64,000 bases of DNA, from positions 1 through 64,000 of the forward strand of contig NZ_JANCLX010000038.1 of NCBI RefSeq assembly GCF_024295805.1. Reading direction: 5' to 3'. This DNA comes from Streptomyces cucumeris. GTDB taxonomy: Bacteria > Actinomycetota > Actinomycetes > Streptomycetales > Streptomycetaceae. The notes beneath the pieces were generated by a model. It made no database searches, was not told the origin of the DNA, and saw nothing but the letters and a program-made list of their open reading frames with translations. Of the stretch, positions 33,987 through 41,306 are shown piece by piece. The number at the start of each line of letters is the position of its first letter. Positions within the stretch are counted from its first letter, which is position 1. A program made the translations under genes and the position numbers.

Positions 33987-34029
33987 GCGCGGTGTGGGCC
34001 ACCCGGAGGCCCGGTGGCCCACACCGCGC
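33987..34029. terminator. Strong bidirectional terminator closing the NRPS-PKS operon
   Basis: A perfect 17-bp stem, 33987-34003 against 34013-34029, with a 9-base loop. The core is GTGTGGGCCACC. It lies 18 bases after the dioxygenase stop and between two convergent genes, so it marks the right boundary of the biosynthetic operon. Confidence 0.88.
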
Positions 34030-34071
34030 CCGTCATGTGGTGAAGGGCCGCCCGTCCCGGGTGAGGTCGGC

Positions 34072-34674
34072 TCACACCGGTGGTTGCGGGTCGTACTGGA
34101 TACCACGTCGCACCTCCTGCGCGCGCTCCGCGGAGGCAAGCCGGGCCACCAGGTGAAGGGCCATGTCGATGCCCGCCGAGATCCCGGCAGAGGTGATCAC
34201 GTCGCCGTCGTCCACGAACCGCTCGTCGGCCCGTACATCGATCGTCGGGTCCAGCTCCGCGAGGCGGTCCAGCGAGGCCCAGTGCGTCGTCGCCGACCGT
34301 CCCGCCAGCAACCCCGCCGCCGCGAAGACCAGCGAGCCGGTGCACACACTCATCATCAGGCGTACCGACCGCCGCTGGGACCGCACCCACTCCAGATGGC
34401 CGGTGTCGTCGAGCTGAGGACGGGTCCCCCGGCCACCGGGGTGCAGCAGCACATCCAGCGGCGGCATCCCGGCCATCGCATGGTGCGCCTCGATGGTGAG
34501 CCCCTTCGCACAGGTCACCGGTCCACCGTCGGCGGAGAGGCAGAAGACCTGCCACCCGTCCTGGGGAAAGGTGCGTGTCCAGTACGACAGGACCTCCCAC
34601 GGACCGACCGCGTCCAGCTCCTCGACATCAGGGAACAGCAGGATCCCCACATTGCGTGTGTCTTCGTTGGCCAT
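34072..34674 (-). CDS. DJ-1/PfpI protein, isonitrile-hydratase-like
   Basis: A 200-residue protein of the DJ-1/PfpI superfamily. The nucleophile elbow MMSVCTGSLVFAAAGLLAGR followed by SATTHW closely follows the pattern of Pseudomonas isonitrile hydratase (VCTGxLxxxAAGLLxGxxATTHW). The start, VGILLFPDVEELDAVGPWEV, contains the catalytic-type Asp. Such enzymes hydrate isonitriles to N-substituted formamides, and the same sequence pattern is also common in uncharacterised AraC-less amidotransferase-like proteins. ATG 34674 begins MANEDTRN. It is convergent with the biosynthetic operon and separated from it by the terminator, so a link to that product is not implied. Confidence 0.78.
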   Translation of the reverse strand: MANEDTRNVGILLFPDVEELDAVGPWEVLSYWTRTFPQDGWQVFCLSADGGPVTCAKGLTIEAHHAMAGMPPLDVLLHPGGRGTRPQLDDTGHLEWVRSQRRSVRLMMSVCTGSLVFAAAGLLAGRSATTHWASLDRLAELDPTIDVRADERFVDDGDVITSAGISAGIDMALHLVARLASAERAQEVRRGIQYDPQPPV

Positions 34675-34760
34675 GCCGTGATCCAAGCAGAAGCGCTCTC
34701 CCCGCCCCGGAATTCCCACGCCGCATCGCCGCACCCCCGCCCCCTGCCACTCCCCGTCCG

Positions 34761-35918
34761 TCAGCCCTGCCTGCCGTCCTGACTGACCGGTGCGAGTCCG
34801 AGGACACCCTCGGGGTCGGCTGGGTTCACACCCCGCACATCGCCCACGTAGAGCCCGACCCGGGCCTTGTAGCGGTCGAGTGCGGTGCGGTCGCTCATGA
34901 AGTCCCGCAGTCCCAGCGGGTTCATCTGTGCGTAGTCGAAGATGTTCTTGCGCCCCGACGGAGGAGCGACGTCCTTGCGCGCGCTCCAGGTCCCGATGTC
35001 GTTCCGCTGGGCCTCCTTCGACAGCAGCCAGCTCATGTAGAGCCTGGCGGCGGCCTTGTGCGGCGCGGCCTTGAGGATGGCGGCGGTCTGGGGCCAGGCG
35101 ACCCAGGGGCTCTTCCGGGGCAGGCTGGTGACGGAGCGGCCGGAGAAGCTGCCACCGCTGCCGAAGTTGGCCACGTAGTCGCCGGTGCCGACGAGGTCGG
35201 CCGAATCCTGGGTGCCACGGACGAACTTCGGGTTCTGGGCCATGAGCTTCTTCAGGTAGGCGAAGCCGTAGCGATCGGTGAGCTGCTTGAAGTAGTACAG
35301 GACGGCGTCGTCATCATTGGGGTAGGTGAAGACGAGCTTGTTCTTGAACTCGGGCCGCAGGAAGTCCTCGGCCTCGACGGGCGCCTCGTCCCCCAGCGTG
35401 GTGGCGGTGACATTGCCGAAGGCGTAGAAGAGTGCCCCCGTGAAGTAGCCGTCCGGGTCCTTGACCTGGTCGTACACCTGGTCCCAGCCGACCGGCCGAT
35501 AGCGCTCCAGTGCGCCTTCCCGCTTCCATCGGGGGAAGTCGTCGAGCGTCTGCAGATGCGTGACGTCCACGACGACCTTCTTCCGGGCGATCTGGTCGTC
35601 GATACGGGCGTCGTGGTTCTTGCTGAAGTCCACGACCATGTTCACCTTCATCTTCGGGAACTTCTTGATGAAGGCGTCGCGGAGGTAGTCGGCCTGGCCC
35701 GGCTTGTCGCCGCCGGCGTAGACGGTCAGTGTGCCGCCCTCGGCCACGGCCGCCGCGTAGAGCTTCCGGAGTTGCTCCTCCTCGCCACCACCGGTGGTGT
35801 GCACGCCTCGTGCGCCGCCCCGCGCCCCGGAGGTGTCGGCCAGGGCGACCGCCATACCGCTGGTGCCCATCACCCCGAGCGCGACGGCTCCGATCAGAGT
35901 TCTGCGGGTGGCCTTCAT
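34761..35918 (-). CDS. Extracellular solute-binding protein, family 1 (iron/anion type)
   Basis: A 385-residue exported protein. Its signal is MKATRRTLIGAVALGVMGTS, with a twin-arginine-like RR. No lipobox cysteine is visible, which is unusual for a Gram-positive binding protein. The mature part, GTLTVYAGGDKPGQADYLRD with AFIKKFPKMKVNMVVDFS, is the periplasmic-binding fold used by AfuA/FbpA-like Fe(III) and related receptors. The late motif AARLYMSWLLSKEAQRNDIG is typical. A GGGGAG site precedes ATG 35918. No permease or ATPase gene is nearby, so it is an orphan receptor or acts in another process. Confidence 0.82.
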   Translation of the reverse strand: MKATRRTLIGAVALGVMGTSGMAVALADTSGARGGARGVHTTGGGEEEQLRKLYAAAVAEGGTLTVYAGGDKPGQADYLRDAFIKKFPKMKVNMVVDFSKNHDARIDDQIARKKVVVDVTHLQTLDDFPRWKREGALERYRPVGWDQVYDQVKDPDGYFTGALFYAFGNVTATTLGDEAPVEAEDFLRPEFKNKLVFTYPNDDDAVLYYFKQLTDRYGFAYLKKLMAQNPKFVRGTQDSADLVGTGDYVANFGSGGSFSGRSVTSLPRKSPWVAWPQTAAILKAAPHKAAARLYMSWLLSKEAQRNDIGTWSARKDVAPPSGRKNIFDYAQMNPLGLRDFMSDRTALDRYKARVGLYVGDVRGVNPADPEGVLGLAPVSQDGRQG

Positions 35919-36064
35919 GACAACTCCCCAATGCGTAGATGTACGTCCACGAGGTCGGCCGTGGCCCGGTCAGCATGCAGACGGAACTTCTGTGTTCCCT
36001 CTGAGGGGAAGCTGTGAGGAGTGCCCGACGGTGGGGCAAGGCGGCTGATCAGTACCCTCACCGC

Positions 36065-36631
36065 ATGGGGCTGGACATCACGGTGATGATCGTCGACTGG
36101 TCATGGCTGGGAGAGGTGGAGGAGCGGCGGCGGCAGCTGGCGTACGCGATCCTGGACGGCACGCTGATCTCGATCGACCGGGTCGCCGACCAGAAGCCGT
36201 ACTACTCCGGCAAACACAAACGGCACGGCGTGAACGTGCAGGTCATCGCGGACGCCGCCGGCGGGCTCGTCTGGGCGTCACCGGCACTACCCGGCTCGGC
36301 GCATGATCTGACCGCCGCCCGGGCCCACGGCATCATCGACGCGCTGACCAGCGAGAAGGTGATGACCTTCGCCGACAAGGGGTACCAAGGCGCCCGCGGA
36401 AGCGTCCGCACGCCGTTCAAACGACGTCGATTCAGGCCCGAGCTGTCCCGGCGGCAGAAGGCCGTCAACCGCGCCCACGCGAAGATCCGCGCTCGTGGCG
36501 AACGGGCCATCGCTACCCTCAAGACCTGGAGAATCCTGGACAAGCTGCGCTGCTGCCCGCGCCGAGCCACCGCAATCGTGCAGGCCATCCTCGTCCTGCA
36601 CCACGTCGAGTCACCGCGCTACGAAGGATGA
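36065..36631 (+). pseudogene. IS5-family DDE transposase, 5'-truncated remnant
   Basis: The reading frame encodes the catalytic half of a Streptomyces IS5-type DDE transposase. It shows ILDGTLISIDRVADQKPYYS (first Asp), SPALPGSAHDLTAARAHGII (second Asp) and ARGERAIATLKTWRILDKLR (Glu), ending VQAILVLHHVE. About 90 N-terminal residues, including the DNA-binding domain, are missing. The sequence before residue ~20 of the frame does not match the family. It is therefore a dead fragment. Its 3' end overlaps the end of the MFS gene on the other strand by 13 bases. Confidence 0.8.
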
Positions 36632-37902
36632 AACGGCTCACTGGATGCCGGCTCGTCTGCGATCGATGTGCCGGCGCGGTCGCCGGTGCCCGGCAGGTCC
36701 TGGCGAGCCGGCCTGCGAGTGCGCTCACCGGGCATCGACCGGGTGAGGACGCCGAATGTGAGCAGAGCGAGCGCCGGCAGCACGGCGACGATGATTCCCA
36801 TCGGCAAGGCGTCGGCGGCGCCACCCGCGCCGGCCAGCGGAGCAAGTGCCCCGCCGAACATGAACTGGCTGAAGCCGAGCAGAGCGGCGGCCGACCCGGC
36901 GTGTCCGCCGTGGTCGGCCAGGGCCTGGGCCGCGGCGTTCGGCATGACCAGGCCCACGCTGGAGACCAGGACGAACAGGCCGATCAGGAGCACGGGCAGG
37001 GGTGCCCGTGTCAGCACCGCGCCCAGGACCGTGGTGCCACCGGCTGTCGCGCCCAGCAGACCGGCGAGCAGCAGCACGCGGGCTCCGGCCCGGGCCACCA
37101 GCCGGCCGCTGATCTGGGCGGCCACAACGAGTCCGGCGGCGTTGACGGCGAACACGGCGCTGTACTGCTGCGGTGACAGGCCGTGGATTTCCTGCAGGAC
37201 GAACGGCGAGCCGGAGATGTAGGCGAACATCGCCGCGAAGACCAGGCCGTTGGCCAGGACGTACCCGGTGAAGACCCGGTCGCTGAGCTGCTGCCCGACG
37301 ACAGCCAGCAGCGGCTGGCGTGACGCGGAGGGCCGGGTCTCCGGCAGTCCTGCGGCGGAGGCCGCTAGCATCACGGCGCCGAGTACGGCCAGGCTCACGA
37401 AGATTCCAGGCCAGGCCGTGACGCGCAGTAGCTGGCCGCCGAGGACCGGCGCGAACACCGGCGCCAGGCCGGTGATCAAGGTCAGTGCGGAGAAGAGACG
37501 TGCGGTGCGGGTTCCGGAGGTGCGGTCGCGGACCATGGCGTTGGCGATGACGATGCCGAACGCCCCGCCGATGCCCTGGACCAGGCGTAGGCCGACGAAG
37601 GTCCGGACGTCGGGCGCCACCGCGCAGAGCGCGCTGGCGATCGTGTAGAGGGCGAGGCCCGCCAGCAACGGACGCCGCCGGCCGTAGGTGTCGCTCAGCG
37701 GCCCGGCGATCAGCTGCCCGATGGCCAGCCCGGCCAGACAGGCGGTGATGGTGAGCTGGGTGGCCGCGGCGCTGGCGCGCAGATCGCCGGCGAGGTCCGG
37801 CAGTCCGGGCAGGTAGCCGTCGATGGACAGTGGTCCCAGGGCCACGAGCGCTGCGAGCAGGACGATGAATCGGGTGTGCCGGCCGGCGGCGTCGTTGCTC
37901 AT
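36619..37902 (-). CDS. MFS drug exporter, Bcr/CflA type
   Basis: A 427-residue, 12-helix major facilitator. The opening ALVALGPLSIDGYLPGLPDL, then LAIGQLIAGPLSDTYGRRRP (motif A) and LRLVQGIGGAFGIVIANAMV (motif C-like) are those of Bcr/CflA proton-driven multidrug exporters. It is the last gene of an HxlR-linked operon, with its ATG 3 bases after the TGA of the NAD(P)-binding gene. The hydrophilic tail from about residue 400 (ERTRRPARQDLPGTGDRAGT and beyond) ends inside the IS remnant, so the final residues come from inserted DNA. All 12 helices look complete. Confidence 0.88.
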   Translation of the reverse strand: MSNDAAGRHTRFIVLLAALVALGPLSIDGYLPGLPDLAGDLRASAAATQLTITACLAGLAIGQLIAGPLSDTYGRRRPLLAGLALYTIASALCAVAPDVRTFVGLRLVQGIGGAFGIVIANAMVRDRTSGTRTARLFSALTLITGLAPVFAPVLGGQLLRVTAWPGIFVSLAVLGAVMLAASAAGLPETRPSASRQPLLAVVGQQLSDRVFTGYVLANGLVFAAMFAYISGSPFVLQEIHGLSPQQYSAVFAVNAAGLVVAAQISGRLVARAGARVLLLAGLLGATAGGTTVLGAVLTRAPLPVLLIGLFVLVSSVGLVMPNAAAQALADHGGHAGSAAALLGFSQFMFGGALAPLAGAGGAADALPMGIIVAVLPALALLTFGVLTRSMPGERTRRPARQDLPGTGDRAGTSIADEPASSEPFHPS

Positions 37903-37905
37903 GGC

Positions 37906-38550
37906 TCAGTACGCCACGGTGATGCGGCGGCGGATCGCGGTGTCGCTCTCGATCGTGTCGGCCAAGGCGATCGCGTAGTCGGCGTACGAGATGCGGCTGT
38001 TGCCGTCGTCGTCGGTGAGCAGGGTGTCCCCGGCGCTGCGGTAGGCCCCGGTCCGCTCGCCCGCTCCGATGACCGCGGCGGGCGACACGTACGTCCAGTC
38101 GAGGTCGTGCACGCCGCGGTAGAGGTCGAGCGCTTCGGACTGGGCCTCGGCGTTGGCCTTCCACAGCGCGGGGAAGTCCGGGTCGTCCATGACCCGGGCG
38201 CCGGTCGGCGTGCGCAGGCTACCGGCACCGCCGATGGTGACCAGGCGGGTGACGCCGGCTCGGCGGAGTCCGTCGATCAGCGCACGGGCGGCACCGACGA
38301 TCGTGGCGCGGTCGTTCTCCTGGCCGATCCGGGGGCCGACGGCCGACAGTACGGCGTCGTGGGAGGCAGCGAGGCCGGCGACCGCGGCGGCGTCCGTGAC
38401 GTCACCGGTGGTCACGGTCAGGGCCTTGTGCTCGAGGCCGTCGACGTGCCCGGCTCGGGTGACCGCGGTGACGGTGTGGCCGCGACGCAGTAGTTCCTCG
38501 GTGGTGGGCCGGCCGATGTTGCCGCTGGCACCGAACAGGACGATCTTCAT
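37906..38550 (-). CDS. NAD(P)-binding (NmrA-like, atypical SDR) protein
   Basis: A 214-residue Rossmann protein with the nucleotide-binding MKIVLFGASGNIGRPTTEEL (GxxGxxG) at the N terminus. LVTIGGAGSLRTPTGARVMD and DLDWTYVSPAAVIGAGERTG are typical of the short NAD(P)H-binding / flavin-reductase-like group. The catalytic YxxxK of classical SDRs is not evident. A ribosome site AAGGAG precedes ATG 38550. It lies between the MBL hydrolase (23 bases upstream) and the MFS gene. A reductase acting on a compound exported by the pump is possible. Confidence 0.85.
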   Translation of the reverse strand: MKIVLFGASGNIGRPTTEELLRRGHTVTAVTRAGHVDGLEHKALTVTTGDVTDAAAVAGLAASHDAVLSAVGPRIGQENDRATIVGAARALIDGLRRAGVTRLVTIGGAGSLRTPTGARVMDDPDFPALWKANAEAQSEALDLYRGVHDLDWTYVSPAAVIGAGERTGAYRSAGDTLLTDDDGNSRISYADYAIALADTIESDTAIRRRITVAY

Positions 38551-38573
38551 GTGTTGCTCCTTGTTTCTGATGG

Positions 38574-39326
38574 TCAGAGGACGGGCTGGCCGTCGGCGAT
38601 GATGGCCGCGGTGATGCCCCGCTCGTCGGCGGCGTGCTGGAAGCGCTGCTCGATGTCGGGTTGTTCGGTGTAGAACGGCGGGTTGTGGAACAGGCCGTAG
38701 TGCATGGCGCAGACGGTGTCGGCGCCGAGTGCGACGGCGGCCTCGACGCCCTGCTCGGGGGTCATGGTCGCCGGGACGTTGGCCGCGTAGCCCTCGAAGT
38801 GGGCGATGACGCCGTTGACCGGGACGAACGCGACGTCGAACGGGCCGTGGTCGCGGGCGATCTGCCACCAGCTGCCGTGCCACTGGGTGTCGCCGCAGTG
38901 GATGACCCGCCGGCCGGCGCCTTCGACGACCCAGGCGACCTGGTCACAGTCGTTGCCGCGCCAGTCCAGCGAGGTGACCGGGGTGACGGTCAGCTTTCCG
39001 ATGCGCCGTGACTGGCCCAGGTCCTGGGCAACGGGGGTGATGCCCGCCTCGCGCAGCCCGGCCGCGCTCGGGGTGTGGCAGCCGATCGTGCCGGTGGCCG
39101 CGATCCGGGCGATCAGGTCGTGGTCGTAGTGGTCGGGGTGCAGGTGGGTGATGAGGGCGTGGGTGCCGGGCGGGGTATCGACCGGGTCGACCGGCCGGTG
39201 CGGCGGCCCCATCACCGGCGCCAGCGGAGCGACGTTCTCGAGCGGGTCGATCAGCAGGCGGGTGTCGCCGAGACGGATCTCGACGCCGGCCCAGGCCAGC
39301 CGACGCACGGAAAGGGTGGTGGTCAT
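38574..39326 (-). CDS. Metallo-beta-lactamase-fold hydrolase (UlaG-like)
   Basis: A 250-residue enzyme with the metal motif THLHPDHYDHDL (HxHxDH), a further RRVIHCGDTQWHGSWWQIAR metal ligand region, and VCAMHYGLFHNPPFYTEQPD near the C terminus. It starts LSVRRLAWAGVEIRLGDTRL, the usual UlaG/UPF0173 opening. It is the first gene of a three-gene operon divergent from an HxlR regulator, with candidate operators in the 81-base gap. The substrate is unknown; family members hydrolyse lactones or phosphoesters. Confidence 0.87.
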   Translation of the reverse strand: MTTTLSVRRLAWAGVEIRLGDTRLLIDPLENVAPLAPVMGPPHRPVDPVDTPPGTHALITHLHPDHYDHDLIARIAATGTIGCHTPSAAGLREAGITPVAQDLGQSRRIGKLTVTPVTSLDWRGNDCDQVAWVVEGAGRRVIHCGDTQWHGSWWQIARDHGPFDVAFVPVNGVIAHFEGYAANVPATMTPEQGVEAAVALGADTVCAMHYGLFHNPPFYTEQPDIEQRFQHAADERGITAAIIADGQPVL

Positions 39327-39348
39327 GGGCAGCGACGCTAGACCGGCG

Positions 39349-39386
39349 TTGTTGAGAAAGTCAACAAGAGAGTTTTGAATCTCAAC
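39349..39386. promoter_or_regulatory. Candidate HxlR operators
   Basis: TTGTTGA (39349-39355) and TCAACAA (39361-39367) form a 7-bp inverted repeat with a 5-base gap. GTTGAGA (39351-39357) pairs with TCTCAAC (39380-39386) over a 22-base gap. They lie between the divergent MBL-hydrolase and hxlR-type genes and are markedly AT-rich. Confidence 0.6.
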
Positions 39387-39407
39387 GTCACGATGTAGGG
39401 TGGTGGC

Positions 39408-40037
39408 ATGCGCACCTACGGGCAGTACTGCGGCATCGCGAAAGCACTGGACACCATCGGCGACCGATGGACCCTGCTGATCGTCCGCGAACTGCTCGCC
39501 CTGGGTCCTTGCCGGCACACCGACCTGCGCAACGGGCTGCCCGGGATCGCCAGCAACCTGCTGGTCGACCGGCTCCGCGAACTCGAGGAAGCCGGCCTGA
39601 TCCACCGCGAGGCCGCCCCGCCGCCGGTGGCCACCACCCTGTTCTCCCTCACCGAGCGTGGCCGCGCGCTGGAGCCGGTGCTGCAGGAACTGAGCCGGTG
39701 GGGCGTGCCGCTGTTGCGTGAGCCGGCCGGCAGCGACACCTTCCGCACCCACTGGCTGGACATGCCCGCCCGGGCACTGACCGACCACCGCCCCGACCAG
39801 CCGGCAATCGCCCTGCAACTGCACGCCGACGGCAACGAAGACCTGGTCATCGAAGTCAAGGACGGCTCGGTGCACACCCACGCCGGCCGGGTCGACCACC
39901 CCACCGCGTCCCTGACCGGACCGCCGCACCTGCTGGCCGCGACCCTGCTCGGCGACCTCGATCTGAGCGCCGCAGTACAGCAAGGCCTGCGGCTCAGCGG
40001 CGAACACGAGGCAGTACTGCGCATCCTGCCCCGCTGA
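39408..40037 (+). CDS. HxlR-family regulator with C-terminal SCP2-like domain
   Basis: A 209-residue regulator. The HxlR winged helix (~1-100) is YGQYCGIAKALDTIGDRWTL with Cys at position 8, as in redox- or electrophile-sensing members, then VRELLALGPCRHTDLRNGLP. The C-terminal ~100 residues (AIALQLHADGNEDLVIEVKD and on) look like the sterol-carrier SCP2 fold found in a subset of actinobacterial HxlR proteins. It is divergent from the MBL/NmrA/MFS operon it probably controls, with inverted repeats in between. ATG 39408 follows a GGTGG-type site. Confidence 0.87.
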   Translation: MRTYGQYCGIAKALDTIGDRWTLLIVRELLALGPCRHTDLRNGLPGIASNLLVDRLRELEEAGLIHREAAPPPVATTLFSLTERGRALEPVLQELSRWGVPLLREPAGSDTFRTHWLDMPARALTDHRPDQPAIALQLHADGNEDLVIEVKDGSVHTHAGRVDHPTASLTGPPHLLAATLLGDLDLSAAVQQGLRLSGEHEAVLRILPR

Positions 40038-40193
40038 ACGACCGGCCGCTCGCGCGACTGCGACCTCAAGCTCTACCGAGTCTGCGCCGGTCTCAAAAAC
40101 GGTCCATTTGAGTTCCGCCGTACCTGTGGCTCGTTCAAAGCGCACTTCTGGGCCGGGGAGCGCTGGGAGTCCCTGCGTGACCACGCCGATCCG

Positions 40194-40535
40194 GTGGTGC
40201 GGACGGGAGGGGACGCATTCCTGGGGGGACTGGTCTGGGGTGGAGTGGACGGCGAATCGCCCCATATCGACCCGGGATTCTTCTATGCCGATCCAAAAGT
40301 CTCCTACGGATTGCTCCTCGCACGGTCGCCGGACAGCGTCCGGGAACTCGCCTCGACATGGGAGGGGATACGACCCCGCCTGGACGGGTTGCGAGAAGCC
40401 TTTGCCGAACACGCCGCAGTACCCGATGGCTGGGTCGGTGACTTCGACGCGTTCACCGACCTGCTCGACGACTGGGGCCGCGTCCTCACCGAAGCGTCCC
40501 GCCGGGGCTGGGGGGTCGTGGGGCTGAGCGAATAG
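40194..40535 (+). CDS. Hypothetical protein, possibly 5'-truncated
   Basis: 113 residues from GTG 40194: VRTGGDAFLGGLVWGGVDGE, then FYADPKVSYGLLLARSPDSV and an acidic helical end. The frame is open upstream all the way to the hxlR stop at 40037, in the same phase, with coding-like sequence (RTCGSFKAHFWAGERWESLR) but no start codon. I read it as the remnant of a longer gene, or a gene with a non-standard start. Family not recognised. There is no clear ribosome site at 40194. Confidence 0.45.
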   Translation: MVRTGGDAFLGGLVWGGVDGESPHIDPGFFYADPKVSYGLLLARSPDSVRELASTWEGIRPRLDGLREAFAEHAAVPDGWVGDFDAFTDLLDDWGRVLTEASRRGWGVVGLSE

Positions 40536-40895
40536 GACGGGTCAGGGCACCGGCCGTGAACCCTGCTGACCCCAGTTCTATCGAAATCCCTAGTCCCGCG
40601 CCCCGGAACGAGCCTGATCAGGCATTGCTGGCGTAGGAATGTGCCTGTTCCCCGAAAGCCCCGAGGGTCCGGCTGACAAATGGTCACTCCATGTCAGGAA
40701 AGACTCCTCCGGGGGCCGTACGCGGGGCGGCAAGCCCAAAGCAAGGAGAATGCAAGCTCACGCCAAGGACGATACCCGCCCGGCACCTGGACGTACGGTC
40801 CGCAGAGGGAACCTGGGAAATCCCACGGTCATCGAGCATACGGTGACACCGAATTCCTTGAATTCGGAGCAAGAACGACCAGAGAGGTGTACCTG
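40536..40895 (+). other. Leader region of the 85-residue peptide operon
   Basis: 360 bases without a supported gene. Inverted repeat CCGAATTC (40849-40856) / GAATTCGG (40860-40867) sits 28 bases before the peptide start. A smaller palindrome TGGGAAATCCCA lies at 40814-40825. The long, structured leader is unusual for a gene this small and suggests regulated, strong expression. No promoter can be named with confidence. Confidence 0.4.
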
Positions 40896-41153
40896 ATGTC
40901 CGCAACCCACGAATCCCGCATTGCCGGCTGGGCCCAGAGCAATGCCGCGGAGCACACGGACTACCACGTGCCCCACGCCCCGGAGACCGTCCCGGCTCTG
41001 GGTGCCACCGATGTGGCCGCCGCTGCGCCCCCGGAGGTCCCGACCGCCTACTGGACCGGCTACCAGGCCGGCGACAAGACCCTTCCGCGCACCGGCCTGG
41101 AGCCCGGCGGTTCCGTTCAGGACCTGCTGCGCGGCCACCCCGGGTGGATCTGA
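40896..41153 (+). CDS. 85-residue peptide of unknown function, precursor-like
   Basis: A short, soluble, cysteine-free protein. It starts MSATHESRIAGWAQSNAAEH, has a middle rich in Pro, Ala and Thr (PETVPALGATDVAAAAPPEV), and a C-terminal half YWTGYQAGDKTLPRTGLEPG ending in LLRGHPGWI. No signal peptide or known domain. A good ribosome site (AGAGAGG, 9 bases) supports the ATG at 40896. A hairpin follows 46 bases after the stop, and then the HTTM-hydrolase gene in the same direction, the layout often seen where a highly expressed peptide is followed by its processing enzymes. A precursor role is inference; it may be an ordinary small protein. Confidence 0.55.
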   Translation: MSATHESRIAGWAQSNAAEHTDYHVPHAPETVPALGATDVAAAAPPEVPTAYWTGYQAGDKTLPRTGLEPGGSVQDLLRGHPGWI

Positions 41154-41199
41154 CCGGCGCACCGGGGCGGATCTGACCGGTAGATCACCCCTCTGACCG

Positions 41200-41242
41200 C
41201 TCGGCGTCCCCGACGGACCACCGATCCGCCGGGGGCGCCGAG
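41200..41242 (+). terminator. Hairpin between peptide gene and HTTM gene (attenuator-like)
   Basis: CTCGGCGTCCCCG (41200-41212) pairs with CGGGGGCGCCGAG (41230-41242): 13 pairs including one G-U, loop of 17. It lies between genes in the same direction, so partial termination would give more peptide message than downstream message. Confidence 0.65.
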
Positions 41243-41306
41243 CTCTCATTCGCCCGGCACACCGGTGCCGCCCTCCCCACGCCGCCCCATCTGCTCCGGA
41301 GCGCAT

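Noticed and set aside
40605..40640. ECF sigma-type promoter (GGAAC...CGTA) before the 85-residue peptide gene
   Set aside because: The spacing of about 22 bases is too long for the GGAAC/CGT consensus. A second GGAAC near 40811 has too short a spacing.
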